DNA of 64,000 bases from Fimbriiglobus ruber (GTDB lineage: Bacteria; Planctomycetota; Planctomycetia; Gemmatales; Gemmataceae), in NCBI RefSeq assembly GCF_002197845.1, contig NZ_NIDE01000005.1, positions 558,001 through 622,000 on the forward strand, read 5' to 3'. The notes under the pieces were generated by a model. That model was not told the DNA's origin, made no database searches, and worked only from the letters and a program-made list of their open reading frames with translations. The translations under genes were made by a program, and so were the position numbers. This document shows, piece after piece, positions 26,714-34,581 of the stretch; the stretch's first letter is position 1; each line of letters starts with the position of its first letter.

Positions 26714-26737
26714 GTTATAACTCCAGAATGACGTTTC

Positions 26738-26821
26738 TGCTCCTGACGGGAATCGAACCCGCATGCCCTGCGAAGGCCACTGTTTTAAAGACAGATGCGT
26801 CTACCATTCCGCCACAGGAGC
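26738..26821 (-). tRNA. Class II Leu-like tRNA with UUA anticodon (ochre-suppressor type)
   Basis: 84 bases with discriminator A, no encoded CCA. Acceptor GCTCCTG/CAGGAGC is perfect; 3-bp class II D-stem with AATGGTAGA loop; long variable arm GGCCTTCGCAGGGC; T-arm GCGGG-TTCGATT-CCCGT. The anticodon arm reads TCTGT-CTTTAAA-ACAGT with one T-T mismatch at the base. With T33 fixed, positions 34-36 are TTA, which pairs with the stop codon UAA. The normal Leu(UAA) tRNA has loop TTTAAAA instead. Suppressor activity is inferred from the anticodon. Confidence 0.7.
26762..26778. repeat. 17-bp direct repeat, copy 2
   Basis: CATGCCCTGCGAAGGCC, identical to 26175-26191. Here it forms the variable arm region of the UUA-anticodon tRNA. 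Confidence 0.6.
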
Positions 26822-26867
26822 AGGCGCATTATAACATATATATTCTGACAAGCAATAGGGCATCAAT

Positions 26868-27029
26868 ATGAAAAAGCGTAAGAATGACTCCGTTACGCAA
26901 CGAACAAAGTTCATAGAAACAGCCCGCGCTCTAGGCTGTGAAGACAATGGAGACCGCTTTGACGCTGTTGTGAAAAAGCTGGCCGAACAGCCGCCACAGC
27001 CGCGCAAGCCCAAGAAGGGCAAGAAATGA
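26868..27029 (+). CDS. Small conserved phage protein
   Basis: 53 residues, very basic at both ends. The core TKFIETARALGCEDNGDRFD, then AVVKKLA is a pattern common in short proteins of proteobacterial phages and prophages, of unknown function. Stop overlaps the next start (ATGA at 27026). Lower GC than the flanks. Confidence 0.6.
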   Translation: MKKRKNDSVTQRTKFIETARALGCEDNGDRFDAVVKKLAEQPPQPRKPKKGKK

Positions 27030-27331
27030 TGCGCTGGTGCTTGATATTATTGCCGCTGCTCCTAACAGGATGCCTCGAAGATAAAGTGGCGATTCTATCT
27101 GAATGCCGATTGAAATACGACCAAGATGGAGCGGGTCAGCAAGGCGTGATGCTTTGCATGAGTGCTAAGGGTTATGAATTTGAATCAGCATGGCTGTCGC
27201 CCCACGATTACACCGCCCCTAATAAAAAATGCTGGACTGGAAATGGGTCGTCACCGCTTCCGGTAAATCCTTCTTATGTGTTTTCTGATTGTTATAGCAA
27301 AAGATCGCTATGGAGCGTATTTAGCCATTAA
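27026..27331 (+). CDS. Small lipoprotein
   Basis: 101 residues. Signal peptide with lipobox MMRWCLILLPLLLTGC (Cys16). The mature part is polar with several Cys and unrecognised. Coupled to the preceding gene by a four-base overlap. In phages such lipoproteins may act in lysis or superinfection exclusion; no evidence here decides. Confidence 0.55.
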   Translation: MMRWCLILLPLLLTGCLEDKVAILSECRLKYDQDGAGQQGVMLCMSAKGYEFESAWLSPHDYTAPNKKCWTGNGSSPLPVNPSYVFSDCYSKRSLWSVFSH

Positions 27332-27564
27332 CTAGATATTGTGGTGGGTTTGCAATCTACGCAATCCCCATATTTTGATATAAACAATAAACCTGGGCAA
27401 TGGTTCTCTTACGGCCCGGCACAGAATCCGGCACAGAATAGGTAGCAATCGGCACGGAATGGCGCTAAAATATGGAAAGTCGCGGCAACTTTCGGCTGCC
27501 TCATATGCGGCGGAAAATCAGTGAGAATCGGTGGTTATGGCGGAGTGGTCAGTTTCGGACCTCA

Positions 27565-27609
27565 CGACTGAAAATCGCTAGGTCCCCGGTTCAAGCCCGG
27601 GACTGCCCA
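27565..27609 (+). other. tRNA-Phe-like 3' fragment, probable attachment-site remnant
   Basis: From the anticodon arm onward this matches a tRNA: CGACTGAAAATCGCT (loop CTGAAAA, GAA anticodon), variable AGGTC, T-arm CCCGG-TTCAAGC-CCGGG, 3' acceptor strand ACTGCCC plus A. The 3' anticodon stem TCGCT needs AGCGA, but upstream bases give CACGA, and no 5' strand GGGCAGT is present, so the tRNA is incomplete. Displaced tRNA 3' ends mark integrated-element boundaries, and a tyrosine recombinase starts 150 bases to the right. Confidence 0.55.
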
Positions 27610-27759
27610 CTGGAAATTCAAGCGTTTTGTGTCGATTCGAGATACTCTGAACTCTGCCTAAGTCTGGCAGTGCCAGAGTAAAACCCTCGGGGAGCCTGCC
27701 AGCTACCCCGAGGGCCGAGCGGCCTTCCGGCACACCCGTGCTCCCGGAGGGTCGCGACG

Positions 27760-28992
27760 ATGTCGAAGAAGAACGGGCCGGAACCTTTTTTTCGGCCGAA
27801 AAAAAATCGCTGGTACGTCGAGGTCGGCGGTAAGCACGTGAACCTCGGCCCGGACGAGGCGCAGGCTCGCGTCCGCTGGCACCAGATCATGGCGGGCACG
27901 CCCGCTTCCTCCCTCATCCCCGGCCAACTACCCGACGGCGTCCTGGTCTGTCGCGTCATCGACCTGTTCGTCGGCTGGTCGCACAAGCACCGTCCCGGCC
28001 GCACGGCCGAGTGGTACCAGAAGCACCTCCAATCGTTCCTGGATTCGCTGCCCGATGCCGCCACTTTGACCGTCGACCAACTCCGGCGGTTGCACGTCAC
28101 CAACTGGATCGATGCCCACGGCAACTGGGGAGCAAACCACCGCCGCGGTGCCATCACCGCCGTCCAGCGGGCGTTCACGTGGGCGGAGCGCGAGGGGCAC
28201 ATCGCCAAGAGTCCCGTCCGGGGGATCGAAAAACCGCCCGCCAAACGCCGCGAGCAGGTCCTGACGATCGAGGAATTTCAGTCCCTCTTAGCCCGCATCA
28301 AAGACCCGTGCTTCCGCGACGTCCTCGAATTTTGCTGGGAGACCGGATGCCGGGTGCAGGAGATCCGTCTCATCGAAGGTCGGCATCTCCGGTTCGACCG
28401 CGGCCGCGTCGAATTTCCCCCGGAGGAAGCCAAGGGCAAAAAACGCTGGCGGTTTATTTACCTGACCCCGCGGGCCGAGGAAATCGTCCGCGCCCTGGTC
28501 GCCCGTCACAAAGTCGGGGTCATTTTCCGCAATACCGACGGCAAACCGTGGGACGCCCAGAACTTCAACAACCGCTTCTGCCGGCTCCAGCACCGGTTCG
28601 GCCGCGAGGAACTGAAGCGGAGGGGGTTCGTGCTCGATCCCGCACGGGTGGCGGAATTCGCTGAGACGCTACACCCGAAGAAAAAGGTGGCGGGAAAAAC
28701 ATTTCCGAAGGCGCCCAACGAGTTGCTCCGCGAAGCCCGCAAGAAACTTACCATCAAGGCGGCGAAGAAACTCGGGACAAAATACGCCCTGACGACCATC
28801 CGCCACAGCTTCGCCACCCGGTTACTCGAAGCCGGGGTCGACCACATCACCGTCGCCGCCCTCATGGGGCACGTCGACGCCACCATGTTGAGCCGCGTTT
28901 ACAGCCACGTGGGGGAGAAGACCGACTTCCTGCGCGTCGAACTGCTCAGGGCTTCAGGCGCATGTGCCGCAGGACAGGTTGGGGCGGCTTGA
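27760..28992 (+). CDS. Tyrosine recombinase / integrase
   Basis: 410 residues. N-terminal arm-type and core SAM-like domain (about 60-155), then the catalytic domain with Arg197 in TGCRVQEIR, Arg348 in LTTIRHSFATRLLEAG, a conserved GH in LMGHVDATML and Tyr in RVYSHVGE. The usual His of the HxxR box is Thr here. There is an insertion of about 40 residues (EFAETLHPKKKVAGKTFPKA) before box II, seen in planctomycete integrases. Next to a tRNA 3' fragment and convergent with an excisionase-like gene. It would integrate or excise an element at the tRNA site. Confidence 0.85.
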   Translation: MSKKNGPEPFFRPKKNRWYVEVGGKHVNLGPDEAQARVRWHQIMAGTPASSLIPGQLPDGVLVCRVIDLFVGWSHKHRPGRTAEWYQKHLQSFLDSLPDAATLTVDQLRRLHVTNWIDAHGNWGANHRRGAITAVQRAFTWAEREGHIAKSPVRGIEKPPAKRREQVLTIEEFQSLLARIKDPCFRDVLEFCWETGCRVQEIRLIEGRHLRFDRGRVEFPPEEAKGKKRWRFIYLTPRAEEIVRALVARHKVGVIFRNTDGKPWDAQNFNNRFCRLQHRFGREELKRRGFVLDPARVAEFAETLHPKKKVAGKTFPKAPNELLREARKKLTIKAAKKLGTKYALTTIRHSFATRLLEAGVDHITVAALMGHVDATMLSRVYSHVGEKTDFLRVELLRASGACAAGQVGAA

Positions 28993-29203
28993 CCGGTTTC
29001 GGGGCCGGAGCGACCGTGGGCTCCGGCTTCCCGACCTTGAACCCCGCCATCACGCCGTCCAAATCCTCGACCTCGATCAAAATTTTCCCGCGCTTCCCCT
29101 TCGCACCGACCCGGAAGTGCGGAAGCGTCCCATCGGCTATCCACTGGTACACGAGGCTCTCGCTGATACAAGCCCGGGCCGCGGCTTCCTTCACGGTTAA
29201 CAC
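28946..29203 (-). CDS. Excisionase-like HTH protein
   Basis: 85 residues. Residues 1-50 are a MerR/excisionase-type HTH (LTVKEAAARACISESLVYQW, then DGTLPHFRVG), followed by a Pro-rich tail (PTVAPAPKPVKPPQPVL). Its 3' end overlaps the 3' end of the integrase by 47 bases on the opposite strand. Int/Xis pairing suggests it directs excision of the element. An ATG with GAAAGGAC upstream supports the start. Confidence 0.7.
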   Translation of the reverse strand: MLTVKEAAARACISESLVYQWIADGTLPHFRVGAKGKRGKILIEVEDLDGVMAGFKVGKPEPTVAPAPKPVKPPQPVLRHMRLKP

Positions 29204-29358
29204 GGTACACCGTCCTTTCTCTTCCGCCTTCGCGGTCGATCTGGGTGCTTGGAAATTCGGGATTTAGAAAATGGGGACGCTCAGACCGGGTTTGAACCTG
29301 GTCATCGGCGTGCGGAGGTTTAAAGACGTTAGGGGTTAGCCAGACCGGTGACGGCCAG

Positions 29359-29748
29359 TTATCGAGTAGAGTTAGTCGCGTTCAGCTTTCGGCAGGCCGC
29401 GACGGACGCGACAAGGACGGCATGCGCCAAGTCGTTGGACACGATGAAGTATTTTGCTTTCAAGTGAGAAAGAACCGAGCCAAAGTGATCAGTGAGTCGA
29501 ACGTGCAGTCCGTCGCGGTCTTCGGTCATCTGCCAATCGAGGCTATTTTTCTGGCACCAAGAGCGTGCCATCGTGAAAACGGCGTTTAAGTCGGTTGGAA
29601 CAAAGGTTGAAAAATTGGTCTTCTCTGGATCGCTAAAGCCGTAGACCCTGCCTGGTTCATCAGGCGATACTGGCGAGTCCCAAGCGATATCGCTCCACCC
29701 CAAGCACGTTTGACAAAACTCAAGGGCAATCGCCGCAAGGACTGTCAC
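29359..29748 (-). CDS. Hypothetical protein
   Basis: 129 residues, start GTG at 29748 overlapping the stop of the preceding gene (GTGA). Contains VPTDLNAVFTMARSWCQKNS and an alpha/beta-looking C-terminus, no recognised domain. Last gene of the minus-strand operon damaged by ISs. Function unknown. Confidence 0.5.
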   Translation of the reverse strand: MTVLAAIALEFCQTCLGWSDIAWDSPVSPDEPGRVYGFSDPEKTNFSTFVPTDLNAVFTMARSWCQKNSLDWQMTEDRDGLHVRLTDHFGSVLSHLKAKYFIVSNDLAHAVLVASVAACRKLNATNSTR

Positions 29749-29903
29749 GCCCTTCCCCGCCGGCCTTCCTCAACGACTGCCGCCTCACATCGTTCGCCTC
29801 GCCTTTGCATGAAGTCGGAGAAGAGCATCACCGAACCGCACATTGCCGCGATAAGGGCAGCCATTGCAAGAAGGCTGTCGCGGTTGCTGGGAGTGGAGGT
29901 CAT
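29745..29903 (-). CDS. Small membrane protein
   Basis: 52 residues: TSTPSNRDSLLAMAALIAAM, continuing CGSVMLFSDFMQRR, gives one transmembrane segment, then a basic tail. Start overlaps the stop of the gene upstream on the minus strand (ATGA at 29900-29903) and its stop overlaps the next start, so it is inside the operon. Phage or element membrane protein of unknown role. Confidence 0.5.
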   Translation of the reverse strand: MTSTPSNRDSLLAMAALIAAMCGSVMLFSDFMQRRGERCEAAVVEEGRRGRA

Positions 29904-30241
29904 GGCTTTGGAGCTTCTATATGGGTTGTCGCTTTTTCAAGATATGCAATTACCGTTCCCCAAGCAGCTACCCACTTTTTTCCCATTTCTTCGAGCGGCG
30001 ATCCGTGGTTATATGCTTCTTGTTTCTTGCGTTTTGCATATTTTATCAACTGCTGTAGACGCTCTTGGTCAACGATTTCCCTCTCCGTTGCTGTCGCCTT
30101 TGCCTTATAGCCGGCTGCGTAGCCCTTCGCGTAAGCATCCCCAACAGGATCATTGTCGGTGACGTCGGTGATCTCATCCAATTGTTCCTTGGCCGATACT
30201 TCCCAAACCTCGCCAGCTTCTGGTTGATACTCGGAGTTTAC

Positions 30242-31947
30242 CTAGGCTGATCGGAAGTTGGGCTTGTCGCGGATTATTCGCGCGATTCTACTTCCGGGAA
30301 CTGTTTCCCGCTTGTCGGGCACGAGGCTCGCATGGCAACCGCAACGGCATTCCACACCCCGCCCCGGATTCTGATCCCCAAACTGGTCCGCTCGCGGGAC
30401 GCCTGGAAAGCGAAAGCGGCCGCCCGCAAAGCCGAACAGAAAGCCTTGACCATCCGCGTCCGGGATCTCGTCGCGTCCCGCCAACGTCATCGTCAGCGGG
30501 CCGAGGACCTGCAACAGCGGGTCGACCACCTGCAACAACGGGTCGACCACCTCGAACAGGAAGTCGCCCGGTATCGCCCGGATGGGGCCGACGCGGGCGA
30601 TGTCGCGCCCCCCAAAAAGATTTGTCCCCCCGCGGCGGCCAATACCCCGTCGCCGTCATCGGTCTCGCCGTCGCCCTCGTCCGGCAGGCCGGGTTGTCGT
30701 TCCGCGGAACGGCCGCCGCGCTGGCCGTCGTGGCCGCCGCCGGGCCGACCGCCCTGGACACCGACCGGACGCCGTGCCCGACCACCGTCCGGTCGTGGGT
30801 CGTCCGACTCGGGTACGCCCACCTCACGCGCCCCCTGGCCCACGACCACTCGTGGGCGTGGCTGATCGACCACACCCTCCAGATCGGTCACCAGAAATTG
30901 TTCGCCATCTTTGGCATCCCACTCGATCAGGTGCCGTTCGGGGTCCGCCCCCTCCCGTTGGCTGATGTGCATCTCCTGGCCCTGGTTCCGATGGCCACCA
31001 CGAACCGCGCGCAGGTCGCCACCGCGCTGGCCGACGCGGTCGCCCGGACCGGGCCGCCGCGGCAGATCGTGTCCGACGGGGCGACCGAATGGCGGGCCGG
31101 CATTCAGGACTTCCGGGTCCGGTATCCGGACACCGTCGGGGTGGCGGACGTGACCCACGTCGCGGCTAACCTGCTCAAGCACTACTGGGAGGGCGATCCC
31201 CAGTGGGCGGCGTTCACCCGCCAGATGGCGGCCACCGCGGCGGCGATTCGCCAGACCCGGTCGGCGCACCTGATGGCCCCAACGTTGCGGGCTCGGGGAC
31301 GGTACCTGAGTGTGGCCGCGTTCGTCCGGTTCGGCCCGTTCGTTCTGCGGAAGTTGCAGGCCGCGGAACCGGATGCGGACGTGGTGGCGCACTACGGGTG
31401 GGTGGCCGGGTACGCGGCGGCGCTGCCGGTCTGGGCCGACCAACACGCGCTGGCCCAGGCGACCGTCCGGGTGGTCCGGGTCGAGGGGTTCGGCGCCCGG
31501 ACCCCGGCCCTGGTCGCCGAGGCGTGGGAACCGTTGGCGACCCGCGACCATCCGACCACGGAACGCTTGCGGAACCGGTTGCGGGCGTACGTCGGTCGGG
31601 AGACCCGGGCGGCCCACCCGGGCGAACGGCTGGTCGGGAGTACGGAGATCGTGGAATCCGCGTTCGGGGTTCTCAAGCGCTTGTCCGGGGACCAATCGGC
31701 CAGTGGGTTGACGGGGTTGAGCGTGGGGTTGGGGGCCATGATCGGGACGACTACCCCGGAGCAGATCCAGGGCGACCTCGAGCGGGTTCCCGAGAAGGTC
31801 GTTCAGACGTGGGCGAAACAGATGTTCGGGTCGACGGTCCAGTGGCTACGGCGGAAGTTCCTCGGGACCGACTCGGCCCCGGGAAAAACCGTACCAGATC
31901 CGGGATGAACCCGAAACCACGGCCAGCCTGACTTCCGATCAGCCTAG
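30242..31947 (+). mobile_element. Insertion sequence with 17-bp terminal repeats and 7-bp target duplication
   Basis: Ends carry CTAGGCTGATCGGAAGT as perfect inverted repeats, and the element is flanked by AGTTTAC at 30235-30241 and 31948-31954. Length 1706 bp. It holds one transposase on the + strand, read with a -1 shift. It is inserted in the gene described at 29900-34152. Family not recognised with certainty. Confidence 0.85.
30332..31908 (+). CDS. Transposase, DDE type, needing -1 frameshift
   Basis: First frame from ATG 30332 gives a basic N-terminus and a heptad coiled coil (RAEDLQQRVDHLQQRVDHLE). Near 30613-30622 (CCCCCCAAAAAG then a second C6 run) the -1 frame continues SPRGGQYPVAVIGLAVALVR and runs to 31908; joined length about 525 residues. 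Catalytic acidic residues are suggested in QIVSDGATEW, VADVTHVAAN and GSTEIVESAFGVLK. The family looks planctomycete-typical. Shift may be programmed, as in many ISs, on C AAA AAG, or a missing base. Confidence 0.7.
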
Positions 31948-32368
31948 AGTTTACCCTTATTGTGCCACTACCAAGCAAAGTGCAATCCGGCTGTTCGCGC
32001 GTGGCAAGTATCTCTTTGATGACCCGCTCCGACTTCTCCACACCGAGGAAATCCCCTTTATCAAGAATCTCTCTCGCCTCTACAGCCTCACCCGACACCG
32101 GCTCCGTTGTGCAGAGGTAGGGGCGGAGAAACCGCATAGCGGCGTAGGAAACCTGCCAAGCCATCGCGACGGCATCGTTGTGTTTTATGTATCGCTCCGA
32201 AAGCGATCCGTCGTCGTTTTGCCTCATGATGAAATCGGACTCAACAAAGTCAGTCATCGCCTTTGCCACAGCATTTCGCAAAGCATACTCATCGACGTTC
32301 AGAGCTTCATTCTTGTAAACAGGGGGATGCGGAGGGCACTTCGTACCAACCTCCGCACCTGATGCACC

Positions 32369-34003
32369 GTAGCTGTCTATTCTGTACGTACGGGAACGGC
32401 CTGAGAATTTCCCAGTTCAGACGCGTGCCCGCTTCTACGAGGTAGCCATTTCGACCTTGGGAAAGATGCGATCCAGGATCGAGTCTTCCGGGCGTGGAAT
32501 CTTCAGTTTGATCAGGAGATCTTCGAAGCAACTTCGCCCTGCCTCCATCCACCGCGTCACTTCCGCGATCACGCTCGCCAACGTCCACTCCGTCAAGTAC
32601 AACCGCAGCGATTCCAGTACGCTCATCAGGATCGTCCGCCGCCGCGCGCCGGCCGGGGTCTTACTCGTCCGACCCGTCTTCCGCGCGTCCGCCGAACCCC
32701 GGAGGGTCCGCTCGGCTTCGTTGTTCGTCCCCGCGACCGGGGCCGTTGCACCGTTCGGTTGCGTCACCGCCGGGGCCGTTACGAACGGGAACAATTCCTT
32801 GGCCAGCATCAACCGCATCAGTTCATTGACCAGCAGGCGGTAGTCATTCCGGCATCCGTCGCCCGGCGGTTCGTCGGCCAGCCACTGGGCCGAACACAGG
32901 TCGTACACCCGCTGTTCCAGACCCTCGACCCGGGCGGTCCGGCCGGCATCGCTCAACCGGCCGTCGTCCCGTGCCCGGCACGCCGCCCGGTAGATCTCCA
33001 GCAACCGGTCGGTGAACGTCCGGTAGCCCTCGTGGTCGGGTTCCTGCAGGGTCAGCTTAATCGCCTTGCGGAGGAGGTGCGCCCAGCACTTTTGCGCGAT
33101 CGTGAAAGTCGCGTACACGGCCGCGTCGTCGCTCACCAGAACACCCTCGAACGTCTCCGGATCGAGAATGGTCTTGAGCGTCCCGGCATCCTTGTGAACC
33201 CCGAACAGCAACACCCGGGCCTGTTCGGACAGGAATGCCCACACGCTGTTCAGACTCCACCGGGTCTCGTCCGCGTGGACGACGGCCGCGTGGGCCAACA
33301 GGGTACACAGGGTGTCGAACTCCTTCTCCCAGTGCCGCGACAACTGGCGGAGCAAGGCGTCGGCTTGGGACTTCGGCAGCCGGAGTTGTTGGAAGAACGT
33401 CAGCACCTGGCACACTTTGTCGAACGACAGGCCGACGCCATGGACCAGGAATGCGATCGCGACGACGATCTCGACCGCGAATTCACTGCGGCCGAACACC
33501 CCGGGGATCTGACCGTACTGGTTCTTGGGTCCGCGATAGATCTCGTACGCGACCAGGACCGCACGCCCGCTCTCGAACCGCCACACCGGGCGGACGTGAG
33601 ACCGGCGGCAGTCGGCGGGCGGGATGCCGGCCGGGAACACCTTCTCGGTGCGTTCCGCGCGAGCGATCTTGTCCGCGGTCGTGACCCGCCCGTGTCGCTT
33701 CGGCTTCTTCCTTTTCTGGGGCTTGTTCGAACGGGCGTGTTGTCGTTGCTCTTCGGCCCGCATGGAGAACGGTTGATCGAGTTTGGCGGTCGGCGGGGTG
33801 GGGAGGTGTTGCTCAAGTTCGCGGATGCGTTGGCGAGCGGCCAGGAGTTCGGCTTGGAGGGACACGATCAGGTCGACCAGGTGTTCGGGTGACACCTTGC
33901 CCTGCCGAACGTCCTGTTTGAGCTGCTCATCCCCCATGACGGAAAATTAGCGGCCACGGGCACATCCGGAAAGGCCCCTCAGCTGTACAGAATAGACAGC
34001 TAC
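32369..34003 (-). mobile_element. IS66-family insertion sequence with 8-bp target duplication
   Basis: Terminal inverted repeats GTAGCTGTCTATTCTGTAC (19 bp) at both ends, flanked by GATGCACC at 32361-32368 and 34004-34011. Length 1635 bp with a single transposase on the minus strand and no accessory genes. The 8-bp duplication is standard for IS66. It lies in the same target gene as the IS at 30242. Confidence 0.9.
32435..33937 (-). CDS. IS66-family transposase
   Basis: 500 residues. N-terminal coiled coil (LVSLQAELLAARQRIRELEQ), a Cys/His-poor linker, then the DDE core with AAVVHADETRWSLNSVWAFL, LVSDDAAVYATF and a final GTNNEAERTLRGSADARKTG glutamate motif, typical of IS66 TnpC-type proteins. 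Appears intact; terminal repeats and target duplication are also perfect, so it may be active. Large opposite-strand ORFs across it are shadows. Confidence 0.9.
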   Translation of the reverse strand: MGDEQLKQDVRQGKVSPEHLVDLIVSLQAELLAARQRIRELEQHLPTPPTAKLDQPFSMRAEEQRQHARSNKPQKRKKPKRHGRVTTADKIARAERTEKVFPAGIPPADCRRSHVRPVWRFESGRAVLVAYEIYRGPKNQYGQIPGVFGRSEFAVEIVVAIAFLVHGVGLSFDKVCQVLTFFQQLRLPKSQADALLRQLSRHWEKEFDTLCTLLAHAAVVHADETRWSLNSVWAFLSEQARVLLFGVHKDAGTLKTILDPETFEGVLVSDDAAVYATFTIAQKCWAHLLRKAIKLTLQEPDHEGYRTFTDRLLEIYRAACRARDDGRLSDAGRTARVEGLEQRVYDLCSAQWLADEPPGDGCRNDYRLLVNELMRLMLAKELFPFVTAPAVTQPNGATAPVAGTNNEAERTLRGSADARKTGRTSKTPAGARRRTILMSVLESLRLYLTEWTLASVIAEVTRWMEAGRSCFEDLLIKLKIPRPEDSILDRIFPKVEMATS

Positions 34004-34581
34004 GATGCACCACGCTCCTCATCCTTACGGGCAGAGACATCCCCCATAGCGAAAAATGCGTCGATTAACTTACGCTGCCCCACGATAGGCGTAGTGTCGC
34101 GTATTTCCTTAAGAAGGCTGATGGCCATATCAATTGGCAGTTCGACGTTCATGCGATTTTCCTCAATCGGGCGGCTGTCTTGTTAAAGGCGCCGGGGTTG
34201 CTGGCGATTAGTTCGCCGTACACGTCAAACACGATAGGCGCGAACATCGCTGCCGCGTCCTTCATGCTGTCCAGGCCGGAATGTGTGCAGAAAAGCGCCA
34301 CGTCGCCTTTGATTTGGCCAGCGAACTCATCTGCCGAACCGAACAGGTAACTCACGTGCTTCGGCTTATTGACTAGCAGGGAGGCGATGAAAGACGACGA
34401 CCATATGGGATTCGCCTCGATGCAATAGACTCGCTCGGCATACATCCCCATGTGGAGGGCCAACAGGCCGATCCCCCCGCCGATCTCCACCACCGTCTTT
34501 CCTCCGATCAAAGGAGCAAGAGACGCAGCTATCATCGCGGCGGTTTCGTCATCTGTGACTGTCAAGATGCCCGCGGACTCA

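Larger units (their letters stand above)
29900..34152 (-). pseudogene. Element gene split by two insertion sequences
   Basis: Fragments on the minus strand are 34152-34004, 32360-31948 and 30234-29900. Removing the IS at 32369-34003 with one GATGCACC copy, and the IS at 30242-31947 with one AGTTTAC copy, joins them in one frame of 897 bases (298 residues), beginning MNVELPIDMAISLLKEIRDT and ending in EKATTHIEAPKP. The start overlaps the methyltransferase-like stop (ATGA). The product looks like a phage or element protein with a helical C-terminus (AYAKGYAAGYKAKATATERE); no known domain. The last fragment could still be translated alone. Confidence 0.85.

Noticed and set aside
27526-27611. Complete class II tRNA-Ser starting near 27526
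   Set aside because: The 5' strand does not pair with ACTGCCC and the variable arm is too short; only the 3' half is tRNA-like.
32759-33892. 377-residue + strand ORF over the IS66 transposase
   Set aside because: Antisense of a recognised transposase inside a bounded IS; no homology pattern.
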